43,870 nt of DNA, from NCBI GenBank assembly GCA_902802105.1, contig CADCKR010000021.1:1-43870 (forward strand). Direction: 5' to 3'. Below the pieces are notes generated by a model. It did not search any database and was not told the DNA's origin. It worked only from the letters and a program-made list of their open reading frames with translations. This stretch comes from an uncultured Ruminococcus sp. Its GTDB lineage: Bacteria > Bacillota > Clostridia > Oscillospirales > Acutalibacteraceae. The translations under genes were made by a program, and so were the position numbers. Shown here piece after piece: positions 17,851 to 26,768 of the stretch (position 1 is the stretch's first letter; the number at the start of each line of letters is the position of its first letter).

Positions 17851-17879
17851 ATAATAATACAAACTAAAAAATAATTCAA
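17851..17879 (-). promoter_or_regulatory. Predicted promoter of ackA
   Basis: On the minus strand the -35 is TTGAAT (17874-17879), the spacer 17 bp and the -10 TATTAT (17851-17856). It lies in the ackA/tmcAL divergent region. Confidence 0.6.
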
Positions 17880-17925
17880 CATTTTTTTGTATAGTCGGAC
17901 AGTTTTTTCATCGGGGTGACTGCTT

Positions 17926-19161
17926 ATGGTTATTTCAACAATTATATGCGAATTTGACCCGCTGCACAACGGGCACAAATATATTCTTGACTGCATGAGA
18001 GAGAGCGGTGCTGAGTGCATAGTTGCCTGTATGAGCGGAAACTTTACTCAGCGGGGCAGCCCTGCATACTTCGATAAACACAGCCGTGCCGAAGCTGCCC
18101 TGAACTGCGGCGCCGACCTCGTGACAGAGCTTCCTGTCACCTTTGCCTGCGCAGGAGCAGAGCGCTTTGCCTTCGGAGGCGTAAGCATACTGAATGCTCT
18201 CGGATGCGCAGACAGTATTTTTTTCGGGTCTGAGTGCGGCAGTACAGAGCTGCTGAGAAAAGCTGCGCTTGCTCTTGAGGGTGACGCCGTTAAGGACAGG
18301 ATAAGGGAGAAGCTTGTTACCGGCGTTACCTTTGCGTCAGCCCGTGAGCAGGCGGTGCGTGAGCTTTGCGGCGATGAAGCTGCCGATGCTTTGCGCCGGC
18401 CTAATGATATTCTCGGCATAGAATATCTGAAGGCGCTTTCTTTACTGAAAAGCAGCATAACACCGCATACGGTGAAACGTCTCGGAGCATTGCATGACAG
18501 TGCGGAAGCAGACGGCGGCTTTGCTTCTGCGTCACGACTGCGGGAGCTTGCGCTTGAAGGGGCGTCAATACAGGAATACGTACCCGCAGGAGCTTTTGAG
18601 GTTTTCGGCAGGTCTTTGGCCGGAGCGCAGCCGGACCGCATGAAGGCTCTTGAAAGGGTCATGCTTTACCGTCTGCGGATGATGACGCTTTCCGATATGG
18701 CGGTCTTGCCTGAGATAGGTGAGGGACTTGAAAACCGTCTGTATTCGGCTGTGCGCAGCGGCGTTTCCGTTTCGGAGATACTTGCGTCAGTCAAGACAAA
18801 GCGCTACACAATGGCAAGGCTCAGGCGGATATTAACTTATGCCTTGCTTGGCATTACTGCGTCTGATATGCTCCCGTCGCCGCCGTATATCAGGGTGCTT
18901 GGCTTCAACGGTACGGGCAGGCTTGCGCTTTCAGAAATAAAAAAACGCTCGTCTTTGCCGATAATAACGAAAGTTTCCGAGCTTTCAAAGCTGAACGATG
19001 CCTGCCGCAGAGCGTTTGATCTTGAGAGCCGCTGCGATGACATATATGCAATATCCGGAGAAGCTGTCAGACCATGCGGCACAAATCAGACCGGTCAGCT
19101 GATTTCTCCGGGGGGCAAGCTGCCGCGCCCGATTTCGCTGCCTGTTCAACATATACTGTAG
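17926..19161 (+). CDS. tmcAL: tRNA(Met) cytidine acetate ligase (YlbM type)
   Basis: A 411-residue enzyme that uses acetate and ATP to make N4-acetylcytidine at the wobble base of elongator tRNA(Met). The nucleotidylyltransferase motif C-E-F-D-P-L-H-N-G-H is at residues 8-17, followed by A-C-M-S-G-N-F-T-Q-R-G and F-G-S-E-C-G, all typical of TmcAL. Near the end, R-P-C-G-T is the usual family C-terminus. The last 25 or so residues (from about 19090) continue into repeat family 2 and stop at a TAG within it, so the tail is probably acquired sequence. The ribosome site is GGGGTGA. It lies back to back with ackA; acetate is the product of one enzyme and the substrate of the other. Confidence 0.92.
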   Translation: MVISTIICEFDPLHNGHKYILDCMRESGAECIVACMSGNFTQRGSPAYFDKHSRAEAALNCGADLVTELPVTFACAGAERFAFGGVSILNALGCADSIFFGSECGSTELLRKAALALEGDAVKDRIREKLVTGVTFASAREQAVRELCGDEAADALRRPNDILGIEYLKALSLLKSSITPHTVKRLGALHDSAEADGGFASASRLRELALEGASIQEYVPAGAFEVFGRSLAGAQPDRMKALERVMLYRLRMMTLSDMAVLPEIGEGLENRLYSAVRSGVSVSEILASVKTKRYTMARLRRILTYALLGITASDMLPSPPYIRVLGFNGTGRLALSEIKKRSSLPIITKVSELSKLNDACRRAFDLESRCDDIYAISGEAVRPCGTNQTGQLISPGGKLPRPISLPVQHIL

Positions 19162-19300
19162 TCAATAACGCCAGAGTGAGTAAACTATCGTCTGTAAAAG
19201 AATGTTCGTCGAAAGACCGTGAATATATCTGCTTCTGCGGGAATGACTGCAGAATGAGCAGAACAGGCATGGGTGCGCAGGCTCTGCGCTGCCGCCGCGG
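19109..19300 (+). repeat. GC-rich repeat, family 2, copy 1
   Basis: The core (19189-19266), starting CGTCTGTAAAAGAATGTTCG and ending GAATGAGCAGAACA, recurs at 43772-43850 (same strand) and 26575-26655 (opposite strand). GC-rich near-palindromes flank it: GGCAAGCTGCCG on the left and GCTCTGCGCTGCCGCCGCGG on the right. This copy overlaps the 3' end of tmcAL and provides its stop codon. The lipoprotein promoter begins 28 bp beyond it. Confidence 0.75.
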
Positions 19301-19327
19301 ATTAAATTTGTGCTTACTATTGTATTT

Positions 19328-19356
19328 TTGACATTATTATGATAATATGGTATTGT
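19328..19356 (+). promoter_or_regulatory. Predicted promoter of the VQPST-repeat lipoprotein
   Basis: A perfect -35 TTGACA (19328-19333), a 17-bp spacer and -10 TATTGT (19351-19356). The start codon lies 50 nt downstream. Confidence 0.65.
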
Positions 19357-19405
19357 ACAATTATTTTGTACTATTTATTATCTGAGATAAACGGAGGTAA
19401 CTCTT

Positions 19406-19996
19406 ATGAAAAAGCTTACCAGACTTATATCATTTTTTGCAGCTGTTGCCGTTTCGGCAGTGATGCTTACCGCTTGTTCAGGCGGCGGCAGCAATACCGG
19501 CACTTCGACTGCGCCGATGCCTTGGGATATACAGACATCTCAGCAGCAGCCTTCAACAGTTGTGCAGCCTTCAACTGTAGTGCAGCCTTCAACTGTAGTG
19601 CAGCCTTCAACAGTTGTGCAGCCCTCAACGGTCACTCCTACAGGTAAGCAGAGCATCAGAGCCGCTCTTGAAGCCGATGTAGGTATCTCCGGCGTGGCAC
19701 AGATGTTTGCTCAGCAGTACGATACCGACGAACTGAAGATCACAGGTCAGTACAACGGCGAGGATTCACTTGTATTCTTTATGACACTCACCTCGTATGT
19801 TGACCCTAATTCTGAGGAAGTAAGAACAAACATTGCTTCTCTTGCAAATCAGTATGAATCTATGAGCCCGCAGATGGCTCAGACGATCACTCAGCTCGAA
19901 ACTCAGTACAATGTCCGTCCGTTTACGATGGAGTTCCGTCTCTGCAACTCTGACGGTTCTGTGCTTTATACAAGAATATACTCCGATCAGGGCTGA
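19406..19996 (+). CDS. Lipoprotein with tandem VQPST repeat and DUF4854-like domain
   Basis: A 196-residue lipoprotein of unknown function. Residues 1-23 form a signal peptide with lipobox M-L-T-A-C (Cys24). A Gly/Ser/Thr linker leads to five tandem 6-residue units (Q-P-S-T-V-V and variants), encoded by near-identical 18-bp repeats at about 19546-19633; this is a spacer between membrane and domain. The C-terminal part (about 85-196) alternates helices and strands and resembles small DUF4854-type domains of Clostridial lipoproteins; that name is from memory. GGAGG is well placed before the ATG. It is monocistronic, between its own promoter and a strong terminator. Confidence 0.85.
   Translation: MKKLTRLISFFAAVAVSAVMLTACSGGGSNTGTSTAPMPWDIQTSQQQPSTVVQPSTVVQPSTVVQPSTVVQPSTVTPTGKQSIRAALEADVGISGVAQMFAQQYDTDELKITGQYNGEDSLVFFMTLTSYVDPNSEEVRTNIASLANQYESMSPQMAQTITQLETQYNVRPFTMEFRLCNSDGSVLYTRIYSDQG
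19546..19633 (+). repeat. Five 18-bp coding tandem repeats (VQPST units)
   Basis: Consecutive units of the type CAGCCTTCAACAGTTGTG encode Q-P-S-T-V-V. Units 1 and 4 are nearly identical, as are 2 and 3; the fifth is diverged and incomplete. Copy number may vary between strains by slippage. Confidence 0.9.
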
Positions 19997-20014
19997 TATC
20001 TTAAAAAATGCACA

Positions 20015-20061
20015 TTTGCTCTGTGCTCCGGAAGGCTTTCGGAACACGGAGCAAATTTTTT
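20015..20061 (+). terminator. Rho-independent terminator after the VQPST lipoprotein
   Basis: A 16-bp stem (20015-20030 with 20040-20055) with two wobble pairs and a 9-nt loop is followed by TTTTTT. Confidence 0.85.
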
Positions 20062-20106
20062 ATACAAAATTTTATTAAAAAAGCAGATAAAAATATAAAA
20101 AATGTA

Positions 20107-20135
20107 TTGAATATTTGGAAATTATTAGATATAAT
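20107..20135 (+). promoter_or_regulatory. Predicted promoter of glgA
   Basis: -35 TTGAAT (20107-20112), 17-bp spacer, -10 TATAAT (20130-20135). The start codon is about 60 nt downstream. Confidence 0.7.
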
Positions 20136-20196
20136 AAAATCGGTTATATGTATTCGTGTGCGTAAGCATACAGACTAAAAGAACGGAGAAATGATT

Positions 20197-21651
20197 ATGA
20201 GAAACATTCTGTTTGTAGCTTCCGAATGCTATCCGTTTATCAAGACAGGCGGATTGGCAGATGTAGTCGGCGCACTGCCGAAGATGCTCAACAAGGACGA
20301 ATTTGATGTGCGTGTTGTTATCCCGAAATATATGTGCATCCCGTGGGAGTATCGTCAGCATTTCAATTATGTTTCGAGCTTCTATATGGATCTCGGACAT
20401 CTGCCGGATCATAAGTATGTGGGCATCATGGAGTATATCCATGAGGGCATACACTATTACTTCATTGATAACGAGGGCTATTTCGGCGGCGACACACCCT
20501 ACACCAACAACCTTAAATGGGATATCGAGCGCTTTACATTCTTCTGCAAGGCTGCACTTGCTATCCTGCCTACAGTAGGCTTCCGCCCTGACCTTATCCA
20601 CTGCCACGACTGGCAGGCTGCGCTTGTTCCGGTTTATCTCAGAACTATATTCAGAGACAACAGCTTCTACTGGGGCATAAAGTCAATGATGACTATCCAT
20701 AACCTGAAATTCCAGGGTATATGGGATATCAAGACATTCAGACAGTTCACAGGCTTCCCGGAGTATGTATTCTCAACTGAAAATCTTGAATTCAAGCATG
20801 ATGCGAATATGCTCAAGGGCGGCATCGTATTCTGCGACTATGTAACGACTGTAAGTGATACTTACGCAAATGAGATACAGATGCCTTACTACGGTGAGGG
20901 TCTTGACGGTCTTATGCGCCATAAGAACCCCAATCTTTGCGGTATCGTAAACGGCATTGACTATAATGTTTATAATCCTGCTCACGATATACAGATCTAT
21001 GAGCATTACACTACAAAGACCTTTGACAAGAAGGTGCTCAACAAGCGCGGACTCCAGGCTGAGCTTGGTCTGCCTGTCGATGACAACAAGTTTATGATAG
21101 GCATTATCTCTCGTCTTACCGACCAGAAGGGCCTTGACCTTGTTAACCATGTTATCGAGCAGATCACCGATGAGCACACTCAGTTTGTCGTTATCGGCAC
21201 AGGCGACCCGCAGTATGAGAACCTGTTTCGTCATTATCAGTGGAAGTATCCCGAAAGAGTTTCCGCAAACATCTATTATTCGGACAACAGGGCACATAAG
21301 CTCTATGCTGCTGCCGATGCTATGCTTATGCCCTCACGCTTTGAGCCCTGCGGCCTTACACAGCTTATCGCTCTGCGTTACGGCACAGTGCCGATCGTTC
21401 GTGAAACAGGCGGCCTGAAGGATACCGTCCAGCCCTACAACTGGTACGAGAACAGCGGCACAGGCTTCTCGTTCACCAACTATAATGCTGACGATATGCT
21501 CAGTGCTATCAACTATGCAAAGACAGTATACTTTACCCAGAGAGACCGCTGGAACGAGATCGCTGTCCGCGGCATGGAGAAGGACTACTCATGGTCAAAC
21601 TCCGCTCACCGTTACGAGGATCTTTATCGCTGGATCATGTCATGGTGGTAA
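20197..21651 (+). CDS. glgA: Glycogen (starch) synthase, ADP-glucose type, GT5
   Basis: A 484-residue glycosyltransferase that adds glucose from ADP-glucose to the non-reducing end of an alpha-1,4-glucan in the cytosol. The N-terminal K-T-G-G-L-A-D-V (Lys16) is the ADP-glucose-binding motif of GT5. D-L-I-H-C-H-D-W-Q-A follows at about 127-136. The C-terminal nucleotide-binding half has I-S-R-L-T-D-Q-K-G and R-F-E-P-C-G-L-T-Q, with E-T-G-G-L-K-D-T-V. ATG 20197 was preferred to 20191 because GGAG lies 9 nt before it. It has its own promoter and a strong terminator. The other glycogen genes (glgC, glgD, glgB, glgP) are not in the window, so glgA is separated from them here. Confidence 0.95.
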   Translation: MRNILFVASECYPFIKTGGLADVVGALPKMLNKDEFDVRVVIPKYMCIPWEYRQHFNYVSSFYMDLGHLPDHKYVGIMEYIHEGIHYYFIDNEGYFGGDTPYTNNLKWDIERFTFFCKAALAILPTVGFRPDLIHCHDWQAALVPVYLRTIFRDNSFYWGIKSMMTIHNLKFQGIWDIKTFRQFTGFPEYVFSTENLEFKHDANMLKGGIVFCDYVTTVSDTYANEIQMPYYGEGLDGLMRHKNPNLCGIVNGIDYNVYNPAHDIQIYEHYTTKTFDKKVLNKRGLQAELGLPVDDNKFMIGIISRLTDQKGLDLVNHVIEQITDEHTQFVVIGTGDPQYENLFRHYQWKYPERVSANIYYSDNRAHKLYAAADAMLMPSRFEPCGLTQLIALRYGTVPIVRETGGLKDTVQPYNWYENSGTGFSFTNYNADDMLSAINYAKTVYFTQRDRWNEIAVRGMEKDYSWSNSAHRYEDLYRWIMSWW

Positions 21652-21690
21652 TATCAGCGGTGTATGCGGTCTGAATAAAAAGCGTAAAAT

Positions 21691-21732
21691 GATCCCGGTA
21701 AACCTTTTTGTCGGTTTGCCGGGATCGTTTTA
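21691..21732 (+). terminator. Strong terminator after glgA
   Basis: A 14-bp stem (GATCCCGGTAAACC, 21691-21704, with 21713-21726) with one wobble pair and an 8-nt loop is followed by GTTTTA. An A/T run on the other side makes weak use by dnaE transcripts possible. Confidence 0.85.
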
Positions 21733-21815
21733 TACTAATTTACTGATAAAAAGCAGACTTAGGTTTGCGGAAATCAGACCGCAAAAATTATCTGCTTTTT
21801 GTTAGGTATTAGTAT
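21732..21815 (+). repeat. Short inverted-repeat element, family 1, copy C (84 bp)
   Basis: The left end is ATACTAATTTACTGATAAAA and continues AGCAGACTTAGGTTTGCGGA; the right end, reverse-complemented, is ATACTAATACCTAACAAAAA. Its last base overlaps the dnaE stop codon (TAA on the minus strand, 21815-21817). It sits between the glgA terminator and dnaE. Confidence 0.8.
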
Positions 21816-24800
21816 TATTCCACAAGAACAACATTTTCAGGGGAGATGCGCTTTTTCAGTTCTTTTATCATTACGGGGTTCGGGTCAACGAACATAGATG
21901 AAGGAGTGCGCCACAGGCGCCTGCTTTCGGTGAAATATATAAACAACGGGAATGAGCCGTCAAATATATCCGTGATCTGTATAGCCCTGATATATTCGGT
22001 GCAGTGGTCGTTCGGTATGCGCAGGTATAATCCGGGCATTTTAGCTTTCCTTTTTGCACTTGCAGGAGCATTGCCGCTTTTATCGTCAGAGCGGTTCGCA
22101 GCAGTTTCGGGGTCAAGTTTTTTGGGGGCGTTTTGAAGTGTATTGCATATCAGCTTTTTGTCCTCATCTTCACGGCACTGTATCACTCCGCCGATGCGAA
22201 GTATTGCGCCCTCACGCAGGATGCCGCCGTATTCCGCAAGCGTTTTGGGGAATACTATCATTTCCATTGAACCGTATTTGTCCTCTATCTGAACAAAAGC
22301 CATCTGCTGGCCGCTTTTGGTGGTTTTTAGTTTGGTGCTGCTGACTATTGCAAACACATCGGCCTTTTTGCCGTCAGTGTAGATGCTGTTTTCCGCGTCG
22401 GTAATATCGCTTATCCTGTCGGCGTGAAGTGCGTTTGCCACACTGTCATATTCGGAAAGAGGGTGGCCTGTCAGATAGATACCTGCGGCGTCCTTCTCCA
22501 TTTCAAGCAGCTCAGAGGGAGAGTATTCGTCAACGGCGGGAAGTTTTGGCTCTGTATGTCCTCCGCTTACCATGCCGAAAAGATCAAGCTGACCTTCGAT
22601 GCCTGTGCTTTTTTCGGCGGCTATCGTACTTAGGAAGGTGTCGCTTGCAAGCATCATCTGTTTTCTGTTTGCGCCGAGGTCGTCAAGGGCGCCGCAGCGG
22701 ATAAGGCTTTCAAGAGCGCGCTTGTTGAGCTCGGTTCCGTAAAGCCGGCTGCAAAAATCGTAAAATGAAGTAAAGCGTCCGTTCCTGCGCTCACGTATTA
22801 TCCTGTCTATTAGCGAGCGTCCGAGATTCTTTACGGCGAGAAGCCCGAACTTTATCATTTTTCCGTCAACGGTAAAGCCTGCATCGCTTGTGTTGACGTG
22901 CGGCGGCGTGACGGTTATGCCGTGACGGGTACATTCGTCTGTATATACAGCGACCTTGCCGGAATTGCCGAGAACGCTTGTCAGCAGTGCGGCAAGATAT
23001 TCGCACGGATAGTGCAACTTTAGATATGCCGTCTGATACGAAATAAGCGAGTAGCAGGCAGCGTGTGATTTGTTGAATGCGTAGGACGCGAAGCTTTCCA
23101 TCTCAGAGAAGATATCCTTTGCGGTGCTTTCGGGAACGCCGCGCCTTACGCAGCCGTCAACAACGACATTTCCGTTATCATCGGTAAGGCCGTAGATGAA
23201 TACGTTCCTTTCCTGCTCCATGACGCTCTTTTTCTTCTTTGACATAGCTCTGCGCACAATGTCTGCACGGCCGAGGGAATATCCCGCAAGTGAGCGGAAG
23301 ATCTGCATTACCTGCTCCTGATACACTATGCAGCCGTAGGTGACTTTAAGGATGGGTTCAAGCAGCGGATGCTTGTATGTCACTTTTTCGGGATGGTGAC
23401 GGTTCTCGATGTATCGCGGTATAGACTCCATCGGGCCCGGACGGTAGAGCGAAAGCACGGCTATGATATCCTCAAGATTTTGCGGACGAAGCTGTGTGAG
23501 CACGTTTTTCATGCCGTTTGACTCGAACTGGAAAACGCCCTCTGTATCGCCTTCTGCAAACAGGCGGTAAACATCCTTGTCGTTATCGGGGATGCGGTTT
23601 ATGTCAAAGTCGGGCTTTTCTTTGCGTATTGTCAGCTCTGCATCGTGTATAACGGTGAGGTTCCTAAGACCGAGAAAGTCCATTTTGAGCAGGCCGAGCT
23701 CTTCAAGCGTTGTCATTGTGAACTGGGTAACGACTGAATCATCGTTTCTTGCAAGCGGCACATAGTCGCTTACGGGCTTTTCGGTTATAACTACTCCTGC
23801 AGCGTGCATTGTCATGTGTCTGGGCATACCCTCAAGTGATGAAGCAGTGTCGATAAGCTTATGCACGGTCGGGTCGCTTTCATACAGCTCTTTAAGCTCA
23901 GCGGATACCGAAAGAGCCTTCTGTATAGTCATGTTCAGGTCGCCCGGAATGAGCTTTGCTATCCTGTCGCACAATGCATAAGGCAGCCCCATTGCCCTGC
24001 CTGCGTCACGCACAGAGCCCTTTGCAGCCATTGTTCCGAATGAAGCTATCTGCGCAACGTGGTCGCTGCCGTATTTTCTGATAACATAGTCTATGACCTC
24101 CTGTCTGCGTTCAGTACAGAAGTCGATGTCGAAATCCGGCATACTTACTCTTTCCGGGTTCAGGAATCTTTCAAAGAGCAGGTCATATTTTATGGGGTCT
24201 ATCCCGGTTATGCCGATGCAGTATGCCGCAAGACTGCCTGCGCCCGAGCCGCGCCCGGGGCCTACGGGTATATCGTTCTTTTTTGCATAGCTTACATAGT
24301 CGTTTACGATAAGAAAGTAATCGACAAAGCCCATTTCATCTATGGTCTTTATTTCATATTCCAGCCTGTCGATGAGTGAGCGTTCCGGAGTGTAGCCGTA
24401 TCTGCGGTGAAGCCCCTTGTAGCATTCCTCGCGGAAATACACGGTATGGTCTTTGCCGTCAGGCACATCAAAATGCGGCAGCTTGCGCACTCCGAATTCA
24501 AATTCCACATTGCAGCGCTGAGCTATCTTTTCTGTATTTTCTATTGCTTCCGGATGCTCAGGGAAGAGAGAGCGCATTTCCTGTTCGCTTTTTACGTAAA
24601 ATTCATCAGTAGGGAAACGCATCGAGTTTTCTTCGTCAAGCGTCTTGTTGGTCTGTATGCAGAGCAGTACGTTCTGCAGCTCGCTGTCCCCGCGCCTGAT
24701 GTAGTGACAGTCGTTTGTGGCAGCAAGCGGGATATTGCATTCCTCCGAAAGCTTTATGATCTGCGGGTTTATTTTTCTTTGCTCCACAATGCCGTGATCC

Positions 24801-25324
24801 TGCAATTCAAGGAAGAAATTATTCTCACCGAATATTCTTTTATATTCAAGCGCAGCCTTTTTGGCGCTGTCGTAGTCGTTCCTCATAAGGGCTTTGGGTA
24901 TCTCTCCTGCAAGACAGGCCGAAAGTGCGATAAGCCCCTCGTGATATTTTTCGAGCAGTTCCATATCTACCCTCGGCTTGTTGTAGAAGCCCTCTGTCCA
25001 TGCAAGTGAGTCAAGCTTTATCAGGTTCTGATATCCGGTATTGTTTTCGCAAAGAAGTACAAGATGGCGGTTTTCTCTGTCAAGCTCCGGTATGCGGTCG
25101 GTATGCTTTCTTGGCGCAACATAGACCTCACAGCCTATGATGGGTCTTATGCCGGCTGCCTTGGCAGCTCTGTAAAAATCTATCACTCCGAACATAACGC
25201 CGTGGTCAGTAACGGCCACAGCATCCTGTCCGAGCTCTTTTACTCTTTGGAAGAGTTCGCTTATCCGGCAGGCACCGTCAAGCAGACTGTATTCCGTATG
25301 CAGGTGAAGATGCGCAAATCCCAT
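21815..25324 (-). CDS. dnaE: DNA polymerase III subunit alpha, DnaE type
   Basis: A 1169-residue replicative-type DNA polymerase subunit. The N-terminal PHP domain starts H-L-H-T-E-Y-S-L-L-D-G (about 6-16) and has V-T-D-H-G (39-43). The polymerase palm has G-P-G-R-G-S-G-A-G-S-L (about 355-365) and the catalytic P-D-F-D-I-D-F (396-402). A helix-hairpin-helix region and an OB-fold (about 990-1080, with Y-G-S-M-E-M-I-V-F) follow. No 3'-5' exonuclease domain is inserted, so it is DnaE, not PolC. The ribosome site GAGGAGG is ideal. The rRNA methyltransferase gene ends 30 bp upstream, so the two are probably co-transcribed. Its 3' end abuts repeat copy C. Confidence 0.96.
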   Translation of the reverse strand: MGFAHLHLHTEYSLLDGACRISELFQRVKELGQDAVAVTDHGVMFGVIDFYRAAKAAGIRPIIGCEVYVAPRKHTDRIPELDRENRHLVLLCENNTGYQNLIKLDSLAWTEGFYNKPRVDMELLEKYHEGLIALSACLAGEIPKALMRNDYDSAKKAALEYKRIFGENNFFLELQDHGIVEQRKINPQIIKLSEECNIPLAATNDCHYIRRGDSELQNVLLCIQTNKTLDEENSMRFPTDEFYVKSEQEMRSLFPEHPEAIENTEKIAQRCNVEFEFGVRKLPHFDVPDGKDHTVYFREECYKGLHRRYGYTPERSLIDRLEYEIKTIDEMGFVDYFLIVNDYVSYAKKNDIPVGPGRGSGAGSLAAYCIGITGIDPIKYDLLFERFLNPERVSMPDFDIDFCTERRQEVIDYVIRKYGSDHVAQIASFGTMAAKGSVRDAGRAMGLPYALCDRIAKLIPGDLNMTIQKALSVSAELKELYESDPTVHKLIDTASSLEGMPRHMTMHAAGVVITEKPVSDYVPLARNDDSVVTQFTMTTLEELGLLKMDFLGLRNLTVIHDAELTIRKEKPDFDINRIPDNDKDVYRLFAEGDTEGVFQFESNGMKNVLTQLRPQNLEDIIAVLSLYRPGPMESIPRYIENRHHPEKVTYKHPLLEPILKVTYGCIVYQEQVMQIFRSLAGYSLGRADIVRRAMSKKKKSVMEQERNVFIYGLTDDNGNVVVDGCVRRGVPESTAKDIFSEMESFASYAFNKSHAACYSLISYQTAYLKLHYPCEYLAALLTSVLGNSGKVAVYTDECTRHGITVTPPHVNTSDAGFTVDGKMIKFGLLAVKNLGRSLIDRIIRERRNGRFTSFYDFCSRLYGTELNKRALESLIRCGALDDLGANRKQMMLASDTFLSTIAAEKSTGIEGQLDLFGMVSGGHTEPKLPAVDEYSPSELLEMEKDAAGIYLTGHPLSEYDSVANALHADRISDITDAENSIYTDGKKADVFAIVSSTKLKTTKSGQQMAFVQIEDKYGSMEMIVFPKTLAEYGGILREGAILRIGGVIQCREDEDKKLICNTLQNAPKKLDPETAANRSDDKSGNAPASAKRKAKMPGLYLRIPNDHCTEYIRAIQITDIFDGSFPLFIYFTESRRLWRTPSSMFVDPNPVMIKELKKRISPENVVLVE

Positions 25325-25354
25325 GAGCTTACCTCCTCAGCTGATGCTTGTTTG

Positions 25355-26485
25355 TTATCCTTTATTTCTCCTGAAATACATATAGAGCTGACATTTTATC
25401 ATGCCGTTGTACAGCTTGCGGCGCTTATCGGCAGGACGTCCGAAGGTATCCTCAAAGCTGTCGTCGGGGCTTATTATGCTGTAGCTCCATCCGTCCCTCT
25501 GTATGAATTTGCTGCCCATTATTTTATAAAGCTCCCTTGCCTGCTGCATATCGAGCAGTCTTTCGCCGTATGGCGGGTTGCATATCACGGCAGCCCTTTC
25601 ATGTTCTGAGCTGAAATCCTTTATATCGCGCACCTGTGCGCTGATGCGGTTCTCAACGCCTGCTTTTCTTGCGTTTTCAAGAGTCAGCTCAACTGCGGCA
25701 GGGTCGATATCATATCCGTATGCCTGAAATTCAGCGTCCTTGTTTATGCTGTCCATAGCGCGTTCTCTTTCAATAGCCCATACGGAGGACGGCACTGCGC
25801 CCCATTTTTCTGCGGCAAAGCTCCTGCGCAGACCGGGCGCGATATTCATTGCTTTAAGTGCCGATTCTATAAGTATAGTACCCGAACCGCAGAAGGGGTC
25901 TATTACAGTGCTGAAATGGCGCACCCTTGAAAGGTCGGCCATAGCCGCAGCAAGAGTTTCTTTTATAGGTGCGGCTGCGGAATTTGCGCGATAGCCCCTT
26001 TTATGCAGTCCGGCTCCCGATGTGTCAAGAAGTATGCTGCATTTATCCTTGATGATAAGGAACTGTATCTGATGCAGGCTGCCTGTCTCTTCGAGCCATG
26101 ATGTGCCGTATTTTGTTCCGAGCCTTTTTGCGGCGGCCTTTTTGATTATTTTCTGGCAGTCCGGCACGCTTGAAAGCTTTGAGCTGACGCTGTGCCCCTT
26201 TACAGGGAATGCGTCCTTTTCGCCGACGAATTCCTCCCACGGCAGGCGGTACACGCCCTGAAACAGATCCTCAAAGCTGTAAACGGGAAATTCACCGAGG
26301 AGTATCTGTATTCTTTCGGCATAGCGTGAACAAAGGTTTGCTCTTGCCAATGCGGAAAAATCGCCCTCAAAAAGCACTCTGCCGTTTTCGGCTCTTACGT
26401 TTTCTATATCAAGTCTTTTAAGCTCATCGGCGCATAAGCCTTCAAGTCCCATAAGGCATGGTGCTGCAAACTGTATTTTTTTCAT
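25355..26485 (-). CDS. THUMP-domain class I RNA methyltransferase (RlmL/YpsC-like)
   Basis: A 376-residue SAM-dependent methyltransferase, probably acting on 23S rRNA guanine N2. The N-terminal ferredoxin-like and THUMP regions (about 1-160) handle RNA. The Rossmann domain has D-P-F-C-G-S-G-T (about 196-203) for SAM and I-C-N-P-P-Y-G-E-R (about 297-305), the N-P-P-Y motif of base N-methyltransferases. It corresponds to the N-terminal enzyme of E. coli RlmL without the second (RlmK) half, as in Bacillus YpsC. The exact target is inferred. AGGAG lies before the ATG. First gene of the probable methyltransferase-dnaE operon; a family-2 repeat lies upstream. Confidence 0.88.
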   Translation of the reverse strand: MKKIQFAAPCLMGLEGLCADELKRLDIENVRAENGRVLFEGDFSALARANLCSRYAERIQILLGEFPVYSFEDLFQGVYRLPWEEFVGEKDAFPVKGHSVSSKLSSVPDCQKIIKKAAAKRLGTKYGTSWLEETGSLHQIQFLIIKDKCSILLDTSGAGLHKRGYRANSAAAPIKETLAAAMADLSRVRHFSTVIDPFCGSGTILIESALKAMNIAPGLRRSFAAEKWGAVPSSVWAIERERAMDSINKDAEFQAYGYDIDPAAVELTLENARKAGVENRISAQVRDIKDFSSEHERAAVICNPPYGERLLDMQQARELYKIMGSKFIQRDGWSYSIISPDDSFEDTFGRPADKRRKLYNGMIKCQLYMYFRRNKG

Positions 26486-26528
26486 TTTATCTACTCCTCA
26501 TTTTACTCACAAATGCATCAAAATTCAC

Positions 26529-26730
26529 CGGCGGCAAGCTGCCGCTCCCTTGTCCGCTCCGCTCGTTTACACTCGCTTTGTTCTGCTCATTCTGTAGTCA
26601 TCCCCGTAGAAGCTGGTGCATTCGCAGTGCTTTGCAAAAACCTCTTTTACAGACGCTGATTTATTCGCTCTGGCGGCACTGACTGCGGTATGCGTTGAAC
26701 AGGCTCTGTGCCGAATCGGGGGCGGCGGTG
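26529..26730 (-). repeat. GC-rich repeat, family 2, copy 2
   Basis: Read on the minus strand it contains AGCGTCTGTAAAAGAGG, CTGCGAATGCACC, CTTCTACGGGGATGACTACA and GAATGAGCAGAACAAAGCGA, matching copies 1 and 3. The end near 26530 has GGCGGCAAGCTGCCGC; the other end has GGGGGCGGCGGTG. It lies upstream of the RNA methyltransferase gene and could affect its leader or promoter. Confidence 0.75.
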
Positions 26731-26768
26731 ATGGTTTAATTTTATACTATACTATTGCAAAAATCAAG

